Of a stretch of DNA of 22,699 nucleotides, positions 6,757-13,536 are shown in pieces. Numbering within the stretch: the stretch's first letter is position 1; every line of letters begins with the position of its first letter. The translations under genes were made by a program, and so were the position numbers. The DNA comes from Faeciplasma sp900553675 (GTDB taxonomy: Bacteria; Bacillota; Clostridia; Oscillospirales; Ruminococcaceae), in assembly GCA_958428235.1 (NCBI GenBank), contig CAUAFG010000029.1, positions 1-22,699 of the forward strand, read 5' to 3'. Under the pieces are notes generated by a model. It worked only from the letters and a program-made list of their open reading frames with translations. It ran no database searches and was not told the DNA's origin.

Positions 6757-8089
6757 GATCTACAAGCGCTCCTATTTCGTTCATTATCAGATCGCGCGCG
6801 CGGCGCAGCTCGCTTGATGTTATGCCGTTTGTGCTTAAAAGCTTATAGGATATCGGCTTGCCGTAGCGGATGGTTATGCTTGTGCGGCGGAATTTCCTTT
6901 TTCTGATGATGATTCCAACCGGCAGAACGTCTGCCTTTGCTGCCGCGCTTATAAACGCCACTCCCGATTTGCCCTTGCCCAGCTTGCCGTCCTTCGAGCG
7001 GGTACCCTCTGGGAAAATCGTGAGATTATAGCCCTTATTGAGATACTCGACCGAGGTGTTGAGCGCGGTTCTGTCGCCGGAATCGCGCTTTACCGGAAAA
7101 GCGTGAAACGCCTTTATCAGCGGAGCCAGAAGCTTATTTTTTAACAGACTTTCCTTTGCCATATACGCGCTCGGGTTCTTGATTCCGGCAGAAACAAAAA
7201 CCGGGTCTGCCCACGTCAGATGATTCGGGGCGACTATGCACGCGCCTTCGGGGACGTTCTCCCCGCCCTCATATTTAAGGCTGAACGGAATTTTTAAAAG
7301 GAATCTTACAGCCAGCCTAAGAATCGCGTAAAAAAACAGTTTGGATTTTGAAATGCAGGATTTTTCGACCGTTATTTCTTCCCCGCCCGAAGCCGCAGGA
7401 AGGCTTTTATCCTTGTCCTGCTCTGCGGTTTTCTCGGCAATTATCCTGCAAACGGCATCCACAGCTTCTTCGATCGACATATGCGAGGTATCAAGCTCGT
7501 AAGCGTCATCGGCTTTTTTCAGCGGAGAAATGTCACGGTGAGAATCGTTATAGTCCCGCTGGTTTATATCGCGCAGGACGTCATCATAGTTTACGTCCTG
7601 TCCGCGCTCCAAAAGTTCCTTATAGCGGCGGTTTGCGCGCTCCTCGGCGGAGGCGGTCATAAATATCTTTACCTGAGCGTTGGGCAGAATCACCGTTCCG
7701 ATGTCCCTGCCGTCCATAACGATCTCGTTCTCCCTTGCTATCGAACGCTGAAGCTCCAAAAGGAAGGCACGCACAGCCGGTATCGCCGAAACAGCCGAAG
7801 CAGCCATTGATATCTCATCGGTGCGAATCAGACCGGAAACATCCTCGCCGTTCAGCCGGACCGTCTGGCTGCCGTCAACATATTTAAGCTCGACCTTGAT
7901 TTCGCTTAAAACGCCCTCGACGGCTGCGGAATCGCTTATGTCTATCCCATTTCGGGTGCAGTAAAGACCGATAGAGCGATAAAGCGCACCGGTATCAACA
8001 TAAACATACCCCAGCTTTTTGGCGACGGCTTTCGCGATTGTCGACTTTCCGGCACCGCTCGGACCGTCCAGCGCACAGTTAATGGTCAT
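6743..8089 (-). CDS. cmk: Cytidylate kinase fused to PlsC-type acyltransferase
   Basis: A 448-residue fusion. Residues 1-220 are CMP/dCMP kinase, which phosphorylates (d)CMP with ATP: P-loop GPSGAGKST at 9-17, DTGALYR at 32-38, DGRDIGT at 126-132, and a lid around RANRR. After a polar linker (about 221-250), residues 250-448 form a 1-acylglycerol-3-phosphate acyltransferase domain with the catalytic HX4D (NHLTWAD, His290 and Asp295) and the glycerophosphate-binding FPEGTRS (359-365). It probably makes phosphatidic acid at the membrane. A frame continues 15 residues upstream, but AAAGGAG lies nine bases before the ATG at 8089, and the extension would overlap the flavoprotein gene. No methionine occurs between residues 204 and 310, so a separately started PlsC is unlikely. 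In many Clostridia these are two adjacent genes. Confidence 0.93.
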   Translation of the reverse strand: MTINCALDGPSGAGKSTIAKAVAKKLGYVYVDTGALYRSIGLYCTRNGIDISDSAAVEGVLSEIKVELKYVDGSQTVRLNGEDVSGLIRTDEISMAASAVSAIPAVRAFLLELQRSIARENEIVMDGRDIGTVILPNAQVKIFMTASAEERANRRYKELLERGQDVNYDDVLRDINQRDYNDSHRDISPLKKADDAYELDTSHMSIEEAVDAVCRIIAEKTAEQDKDKSLPAASGGEEITVEKSCISKSKLFFYAILRLAVRFLLKIPFSLKYEGGENVPEGACIVAPNHLTWADPVFVSAGIKNPSAYMAKESLLKNKLLAPLIKAFHAFPVKRDSGDRTALNTSVEYLNKGYNLTIFPEGTRSKDGKLGKGKSGVAFISAAAKADVLPVGIIIRKRKFRRTSITIRYGKPISYKLLSTNGITSSELRRARDLIMNEIGALVDHEHS

Positions 8090-8093
8090 GATT

Positions 8094-9356
8094 TTAGTCT
8101 CCTTTGTATTCGCAGATGGCTTTTGCCGCTGCATAAGCGGTCGAAAATGCTATCTGAAGATTATATCCGCCGGTTAAAGCGTCAACGTCTATTATTTCGC
8201 CTGCAAAGTATAGTCCCTTTACAAGTTTAGATTCCATGCTCGCAGAATTTATCTCCTTAACGCTCACACCTCCGCGGGTGATGATAGCTTCGTCTATCGG
8301 TCTTAGCTTTAGCGGAGTCAGCTCAAACCGCTTAAGCAGGCGTTTTATGCGTTCTCTTTCCTCGTGAGTCACCTGATTGCATGGCTTATTCGGGTTTATA
8401 TCTGCAAGGCTGATGAATGTCGAAATCATCTGCAAAGGCATAAGCCTTGACATAGCCTTTGAGATTTCGCAGGAGGGAGTCTCGGAAAAATCCCTCTGAA
8501 TCCGCCGCTCAAGCTGTTCCTCGGTAAGCCCCGGCTTTAAATCTATCGCTATTCTGTACTCCCCGGCTTCGAGCTTTTCTCTGTTCATATAGCAGGATGC
8601 CGTCAGAGACAGCGGGCCCGCTATGCCGTAGGGCATAAAGCTAAGCTCGCCAAGCTCGGAATACACCGGCTTTTTCTTTCTGATGTCATACAGCGACAGG
8701 GTAACGTTTTTAAGCGCAAGCCCGCTCAAATACGCAACAAACCTTTCTTCGCACACAATCGGCACCAAAGAAGCCGATATTTCGGTTACGGTGTGTCCCA
8801 GCTTTTTTGCCATAGAATAGCCGTCTCCGGTCGAGCCGGTTGCGGGATAGGAGCTTCCGCCCGTGGACAAAATTACATTTTCGGCGTAATAGTCCCTGTC
8901 TGCGCATTCGACGCCCGTAACTCTGCCGTTTTCGGCAAGTATTCTTAATGCTTTGTCCTTTACGACTACCGCGCGATACCTGCGCAGCTCCTTTTCCATA
9001 GCGTCGGCGATATCGTTGGCGTTGTCGCTGACCGGAAACACCCTTGCGCCGCGCTCGGTTTTAAGCTTAACTCCCCTTGTCTCGAACCAGTCCATAACAT
9101 CCGCCGAGGAAAAACCGCTCAAAGCACTATACATAAACTTCGGGTTGCGGACTATATTCTTAATTATATTGTCGTTTGAGGAATTATTTGTCAGATTACA
9201 TCTGCCCTTGCCGGTAATTCTCAGCTTTCTGCCAAGCTTGCGGTTCGGCTCGATGATTATTACCCTTTTTCCGGCTTTGGCTAAAAGGCAGGCTGAAAAC
9301 ATTCCAGCCGCGCCGCCGCCTATCACAATAACGTCGCTGTCAGTAAAATCGGTCAT
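8094..9356 (-). CDS. HI0933/YhiN family FAD-dependent oxidoreductase
   Basis: A 420-residue flavoprotein of the HI0933 (BaiN/YhiN-like) family, whose physiological reaction is unsettled. The FAD Rossmann motif GGGAAGM is at 13-19, followed by the family signature GKGRCNLTN at 49-57 and a GGSSYPATGSTGDGY segment in the middle. A C-terminal second FAD contact spans FAGEIIDVDALTGGYNLQ (384-401). The length fits the family (about 400-420). It is soluble, with no signal peptide. AAAGGA lies just before the ATG, and the cmk-plsC start follows four bases after the stop. An HI0933-family gene next to cmk, plsC and ispH-S1 is a neighbourhood I recall from many Clostridia, which supports the call but does not give a substrate. 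Confidence 0.92.
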   Translation of the reverse strand: MTDFTDSDVIVIGGGAAGMFSACLLAKAGKRVIIIEPNRKLGRKLRITGKGRCNLTNNSSNDNIIKNIVRNPKFMYSALSGFSSADVMDWFETRGVKLKTERGARVFPVSDNANDIADAMEKELRRYRAVVVKDKALRILAENGRVTGVECADRDYYAENVILSTGGSSYPATGSTGDGYSMAKKLGHTVTEISASLVPIVCEERFVAYLSGLALKNVTLSLYDIRKKKPVYSELGELSFMPYGIAGPLSLTASCYMNREKLEAGEYRIAIDLKPGLTEEQLERRIQRDFSETPSCEISKAMSRLMPLQMISTFISLADINPNKPCNQVTHEERERIKRLLKRFELTPLKLRPIDEAIITRGGVSVKEINSASMESKLVKGLYFAGEIIDVDALTGGYNLQIAFSTAYAAAKAICEYKGD

Positions 9357-9370
9357 TATTTTCCTTTCGG

Positions 9371-10249
9371 TTATGCTTTCATGTTCTGCCTTTCGGACTT
9401 TTCATAAACGTCGTACTCCTCCCAAATCTCTTCAAGAGCCTTAAAGTTTCCGGCTACCGTATCATAATTCTTTATTGAAACCGCGACAATAAGCGCATTT
9501 ATAAGGCTTAAAGGGGCTACAAGCGAATCTACAAATGAAACCATATCGCTTTTTGCCAGCAGGACGTTTGCGGCGTTCTGGGCAATCGGCGAATCCTTGC
9601 TGTCGGTTATAGCGATGGAATCCGCGCCCTTCGCCCTTGCATACGCCAGTGCGTTGACCGTCTGCTTGGAGTATCTCGGGAAGGATATACCTATCAGAAG
9701 ATCCTTGGAATCAAGCCGCATAAGCTGCTCATAAAGCTCGGAGCGACTGCCTGTTTCAACTATGGTGACGTTCGGAAGCATCAGCTTAAAGTAATATCCC
9801 ATAAACGAAGCCAATGCCGCCGAGCTGCGTATTCCCATTATGTAGATATGTTTGGCGGATATTATGCTGTCAACAGCCGCGTTGAAGGCTGTATCGGTGG
9901 TCTGCTCCAAGGTCTTTGCTATATGCTCGATGTCGTTTTGCAGGACTTTGCGCAAAACCTCGCCGTCTTTCAGCCTGTCCAGCGTTACCTCTATTCTCTG
10001 AACCGCCGTCAGCCTGTTGCGCATAGCTTCCTGAAGAGCGCGCTGAAAGTCGGGATATCCCTCAAAGCCTAGCTCGGAAGCGAACCTGACTACGGTGGAC
10101 TCGCTTATCCCAACGCTTTCGCCCAGCTTTGCAGCTGTCAGATACGCCGCTTTTTCATAATGCGTCAGAATAAAATCCGCAATTTTTCTATGACTTTTAG
10201 AGGCGTTGGACTTTTTGTCCTCCAAAAGCTCAAATAAATCCTGATTCAT
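9371..10249 (-). CDS. MurR/RpiR family transcriptional regulator
   Basis: A 292-residue regulator with an N-terminal helix-turn-helix domain (residues 1-77, recognition helix region SESTVVRFASELGF at 49-62) and a C-terminal SIS phosphosugar-binding domain (about 120-260), with the sugar-phosphate loop GIRSSAALASF at 139-149 and ISFPRYSKQT at 188-197. RpiR proteins usually sense phosphorylated sugars or amino sugars and control adjacent catabolic genes. Here no sugar-use genes are adjacent: the neighbours are a DUF3006 gene 51 bases upstream and the HI0933 flavoprotein 14 bases downstream. Its target is therefore unknown, and a distant regulon or control of cell-wall amino-sugar metabolism is only a guess. 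AAGG lies eight bases before the ATG. Confidence 0.92.
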   Translation of the reverse strand: MNQDLFELLEDKKSNASKSHRKIADFILTHYEKAAYLTAAKLGESVGISESTVVRFASELGFEGYPDFQRALQEAMRNRLTAVQRIEVTLDRLKDGEVLRKVLQNDIEHIAKTLEQTTDTAFNAAVDSIISAKHIYIMGIRSSAALASFMGYYFKLMLPNVTIVETGSRSELYEQLMRLDSKDLLIGISFPRYSKQTVNALAYARAKGADSIAITDSKDSPIAQNAANVLLAKSDMVSFVDSLVAPLSLINALIVAVSIKNYDTVAGNFKALEEIWEEYDVYEKSERQNMKA

Positions 10250-10300
10250 GTTTTCGACCTTGCCTTTCCGATAAAATTCAGACCTGCGCGGTAAAAATAC

Positions 10301-10519
10301 TTATTTCACGACTCTTTTAAGCAGGGCTTGTATCCGCTCCTGCCTTGATTTTGTTTCCTGCTCGTCGGCGATGTACACGCCGTTTTCCTGCCGGATAACC
10401 ATTCCCTCGCGGGCGTTTTCGGGGAGAGAAGCTTTATCTATGGCTACTGTTTTCTCGTCAACGGTTTCGCAGACGGCGGTTTCGCCCTCGAATCTGTCAA
10501 TAATATACTTTTCACTCAT
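10301..10519 (-). CDS. DUF3006 domain-containing protein
   Basis: A 72-residue protein matching the DUF3006 pattern: an opening YIIDRFEGETAVCE strand pair, a central acidic AIDKASLPENAREGMV segment, and a basic C-terminal helix (SRQERIQALLKRVVK). DUF3006 proteins are commonly encoded next to ComEC-like metallo-hydrolases, and that is the case here, 34 bases after one. The function is unknown; a role paired with the hydrolase is inferred from context only. The upstream ribosome-binding site is weak (GGCGGGAA). An extended -10 element lies just before the gene. Confidence 0.85.
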   Translation of the reverse strand: MSEKYIIDRFEGETAVCETVDEKTVAIDKASLPENAREGMVIRQENGVYIADEQETKSRQERIQALLKRVVK

Positions 10520-10539
10520 TTTCGCGATTCCCGCCTTTC

Positions 10540-10548
10540 ATTATATCA
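10540..10548 (-). promoter_or_regulatory. Possible internal extended -10 promoter before the DUF3006 gene
   Basis: On the minus strand TGATATAAT forms a full extended -10 element about 20 bases before the DUF3006 ATG. No good -35 box is present at 17 bases (GAAAAA). It may give secondary transcription of the downstream half of the operon, including the RpiR regulator. Confidence 0.3.
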
Positions 10549-10553
10549 TATCT

Positions 10554-11489
10554 CTACGGCTCTTTTTCCGTCTCAACGCCTATGCCGCCCTCGGTGCAGG
10601 TGAATACTATGCTTCCGTTCTTGTCCGTTCGCAGAATGGTTTCGCAGTTCTTTCTTAGCCGCGAAACAACGTCGGGGTTCGGGTGATTATAGCTTATGCC
10701 GTCGCACTCGATAACGCAGTAGGTCGGCGAAACAGCCTCCAAAAACTTCTGGCAGGAGGAGGTCGCGCTTCCGTGATGACCCACCTTTAAAACATCCGCC
10801 GAGATATCCGTTCCGGCGTTTACAAGCTGCATTTCCTGCGTTGCCTCCAAATCGCCCGTGAACAGAAACGCGCTTCCCTGATACTCGTATTTTACAAGAG
10901 TGGAATAGTTATTGTAATTATCCCCCGAATACTCGGTCTGAATAATAGTTATCGTTCCGCCGCCGAAAGAAAATGTCCGGTTTTCGGAGTACTCCGCTTC
11001 GACGTTTTTGCTGTCAATAGCCGTCAGCAGACGCTCGTAGCTTTTGGTTGCCGGCACAAATTCATCCGGAATACGCGGCATTATCACCTTTCCAACCTCT
11101 ATTTCGGAGGAAATCACCTTTGAAAGCCCGCCGATATGGTCGGAGTGCGGATGCGTGGCAACGATATAGTCAAGCTTTGAGATGTTAAGATCTCGGATAT
11201 ACTCTAAAACCGTGCTGCCGTACTCCTTTTCTCCGCCGTCTATCAGCATTGCCGAGCCTTCGTCGGCGACAATCAGCTCGCAGTCGCCCTGACCTACATC
11301 TATAAAATGGACGTATGAGCAGACGTCCGATACTGCCGGAAGATTGCCGTTATTCGTTGCACCGACATCAATTCTGCCGGACATAACGGCATAAATAGCA
11401 AGCGTTGCCGCGATTACAACAAGTGCCGCTATTGCAAGCCAACCGTAATCTATATGAAGATTATGAGCTTTTCCTTTCTTTTCTGACAT
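10554..11489 (-). CDS. ComEC/Rec2-like MBL-fold metallo-hydrolase
   Basis: A 311-residue protein with one N-terminal membrane segment (about residues 16-37) and a beta-lactamase-fold domain probably outside the membrane. Metal-binding motifs are intact: HPHSDH (His113, His115, Asp117, His118), TGD at 211-213, KVGHHGS at 235-241, and an NHP near 268-270. The domain opens with FIDVGQGD (62-69), the signature of the ComEC C-terminal/Rec2-like hydrolase group. The ComEC channel domain itself is missing, so this is not the competence channel. Likely substrates are nucleic acids or nucleotides, but none is proven for these stand-alone proteins. AAGGA lies nine bases before the ATG. The DUF3006 gene follows at once, a recurrent pairing. 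Confidence 0.9.
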   Translation of the reverse strand: MSEKKGKAHNLHIDYGWLAIAALVVIAATLAIYAVMSGRIDVGATNNGNLPAVSDVCSYVHFIDVGQGDCELIVADEGSAMLIDGGEKEYGSTVLEYIRDLNISKLDYIVATHPHSDHIGGLSKVISSEIEVGKVIMPRIPDEFVPATKSYERLLTAIDSKNVEAEYSENRTFSFGGGTITIIQTEYSGDNYNNYSTLVKYEYQGSAFLFTGDLEATQEMQLVNAGTDISADVLKVGHHGSATSSCQKFLEAVSPTYCVIECDGISYNHPNPDVVSRLRKNCETILRTDKNGSIVFTCTEGGIGVETEKEP

Positions 11490-11517
11490 TTATTGTGTTC
11501 CTTTCGGATAAGCAAAA

Positions 11518-13536
11518 CTACCTTTTGCGCCTTGGGCGCGATTCCGGCTGCCGTCTGCCATTTGACTTGCCGGACATATTTCCACGCGGTCTGCCCTTAA
11601 CGTCTTTGGTAGACTGATTCTTTTTTCTGAGATATTCCGTGTCCGGCTTTACAAGGCACTCCTTGCCGTTGCCTATAAGCTCCTCCCTGCCCGCCTTTTC
11701 AAGCGCTTCGATAACCTTGCGCTGATTTGCGGGCAAAAAGTACTGCAAAAGTGCCCTCTGCAAGGCTTTGTCATGAGGATCCTTTGCGACATACACCGGC
11801 TTCATGGTGTAGGGGTCCAAGCCGGTATAGAACATACAGGTGGAAATGGTTCCCGGGGTGGGATAAAAGTCCTGCACCTGCTCGGGATGGAGATTATTCT
11901 CTTTTAGAAAGACCGCAAGCTCCACCGCTTCCTTAATAGTGCTTCCCGGGTGCGAGGACATCAGATATGGAACAAGGTACTGTTCCATATGCTGCCTGCC
12001 GGTTATCTCGTAAAACTTTTTCTGAAAGCGCTTATACGCTTCGATGTGCGGCTTGCCCATTTTATCCAGTACCGCCGCAGAGCAATGCTCCGGCGCAACC
12101 TTAAGCTGACCGGATATGTGGTATTTTATAAGCTCGTTTATAAACTCGTCGCTCTTGTCCTCCATAAGATAATCATAACGTATGCCGGAGCGGATGAACA
12201 CCTTTTTCACGCCCGGAATAGCTCTCAGCTTGCGCAGGATGTCAAGATATTCGGTGTGGTCAACCTGCAAATTCGGACACGGCTGTGGAGCCAAGCACTT
12301 TCTGCCCTTGCACAAGCCCTGCTCCAGCTGCTTCTTGCAGGAGGTCACCCTGAAATTAGCCGTGGGACCACCTACGTCGTGAATATATCCCTTAAATCCC
12401 GGGAGCTTGGTTAAAAGCTCAGCTTCCTTTAAAACAGATTCCTCGCTCCGCACAGATATCTTTCTTCCCTGATGCAAAGCAATCGAACAGAAGTTGCAGA
12501 AGCCGAAGCACCCGCGGTTGTGGGTTATCGAAAACTGAACCTCTTTTATCGAAGGCACTCCGCCCTCGGCTTCATACATCGGGTGATAGTTTCTTTTATA
12601 CGGCAGCGAGTACACCTCGTCCAGCTCTTCTGTTGTCAGAGCATACGGCGGAGGGTTCTGCACAAGCATCATCGAGCCGTGGCGCTGAAGGATGGTCTTG
12701 CCGTAAACCTCGTCCTGCTGGTCGTACTGTATGCGGCAGGCTTTGGCATACATCTCTTTGGACCGGCAAACCATCTCATAGGATGGGCACTCCACCCCGC
12801 CGTATGGGGTCTCGACCGTCGGGCAGAGGTAGCAGGTGCCCCTAACATCTCGGATAGAATGAACGTCCTCGCCGGCTTTAAGCCTGTTTGCAAGCTCGAC
12901 AATGCAATTTTCGCCCATTCCGAACATTAATATATCCGCCTTTGAATCCACCAGAACCGAGGGGCGGACGGCGTCGTCCCAATAATCGTAATGCGCAAAC
13001 CGGCGCAAAGAGGCTTCCAATCCGCCCAGCAGAATTGGGGTATCTGGATATAGCCTTCTTAAAATGTTTGAATAAACTATTACCGCCCTGTCGGGACGTC
13101 TGCCAGCTTTATTTCCTGGAGAATAAGCGTCAAAATCGCGGCGTTTTTTAGCAACCGAGTAATGCGCCACCATGGAATCTATATTTCCCGCCGAAACCAA
13201 AAAACCAAGCTTAGGCTTGCCAAGGCGCATAAAGTCGCCGTCGGATTTCCAGTTTGGCTGAGGAATGATTCCAATTGTAAAGCCGTTATGTTCGAGCACG
13301 CGGGATATTATAGCTGCGCCAAAGCTGGGGTGATCGACATAAGCGTCCCCTAAAATGTAGACAAAATCAAACTGCTCTATTCCAAGCTTCAGCATTTCTT
13401 CGCGCGATACCGGCATGAAGCCGCTTTCGGTATTCATTACAGCTCCGCTTTCAGTGTTCATTAAAGCTTTGCTTTCAATGCTCATTGAAGCTTTGCTCTC
13501 AATGCTCATTGAAGCTTTGCTCTCAATGCTTGTCAT
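11518..13536 (-). CDS. YgiQ family radical SAM protein
   Basis: A 672-residue protein (632 if it starts at residue 41) of the YgiQ family, whose reaction is unknown. An N-terminal domain carries the family-typical GDAYVDHPSFGAAI near residue 65. The radical SAM core has CX3CX2C at Cys343, Cys347 and Cys350 for a [4Fe-4S] cluster, followed by GGPTANF-type and APEHCS segments. A basic, Arg/Lys/Gly-rich tail (about 640-672) may bind nucleic acid. The first 40 residues are a degenerate eight-residue repeat, each unit starting with Met; homologues usually begin near the MPVSREEM at residue 41. I list the first ATG because it overlaps the ftsK stop (ATGA). No single start has a strong ribosome-binding site, so the true start is open. 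Confidence 0.9.
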   Translation of the reverse strand: MTSIESKASMSIESKASMSIESKALMNTESGAVMNTESGFMPVSREEMLKLGIEQFDFVYILGDAYVDHPSFGAAIISRVLEHNGFTIGIIPQPNWKSDGDFMRLGKPKLGFLVSAGNIDSMVAHYSVAKKRRDFDAYSPGNKAGRRPDRAVIVYSNILRRLYPDTPILLGGLEASLRRFAHYDYWDDAVRPSVLVDSKADILMFGMGENCIVELANRLKAGEDVHSIRDVRGTCYLCPTVETPYGGVECPSYEMVCRSKEMYAKACRIQYDQQDEVYGKTILQRHGSMMLVQNPPPYALTTEELDEVYSLPYKRNYHPMYEAEGGVPSIKEVQFSITHNRGCFGFCNFCSIALHQGRKISVRSEESVLKEAELLTKLPGFKGYIHDVGGPTANFRVTSCKKQLEQGLCKGRKCLAPQPCPNLQVDHTEYLDILRKLRAIPGVKKVFIRSGIRYDYLMEDKSDEFINELIKYHISGQLKVAPEHCSAAVLDKMGKPHIEAYKRFQKKFYEITGRQHMEQYLVPYLMSSHPGSTIKEAVELAVFLKENNLHPEQVQDFYPTPGTISTCMFYTGLDPYTMKPVYVAKDPHDKALQRALLQYFLPANQRKVIEALEKAGREELIGNGKECLVKPDTEYLRKKNQSTKDVKGRPRGNMSGKSNGRRQPESRPRRKR
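13417..13536 (-). repeat. In-frame tandem repeat of 24 bases at the start of the YgiQ gene
   Basis: Five head-to-tail units run from 13536 to 13417, of 27, 24, 24, 24 and 21 bases, each opening with ATG. Units 1-3 are nearly identical (protein unit MSIESKAS) and units 4-5 have diverged (MNTESGAV, MNTESGF). The unit junctions contain the palindrome TCAATGAGCATTGA. The decay along the array suggests recent expansion at the 5' end. Because unit lengths are multiples of three, changes in copy number keep the frame. Confidence 0.9.

Noticed and set aside
6743..8134. Longer Cmk-PlsC start at 8134
   Set aside because: The 15 extra residues precede the normal kinase N-terminus, overlap the flavoprotein gene by 41 bases, and lack the AAAGGAG found before the ATG at 8089.
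10554..11489. DNA-uptake ComEC gene
   Set aside because: Only the metallo-hydrolase domain and one membrane anchor are present; the multi-pass channel domain is missing.
13417..13536. Short CRISPR-like array
   Set aside because: The units are directly adjacent without spacers, in frame with a gene, and decay gradually, which is a coding tandem repeat.
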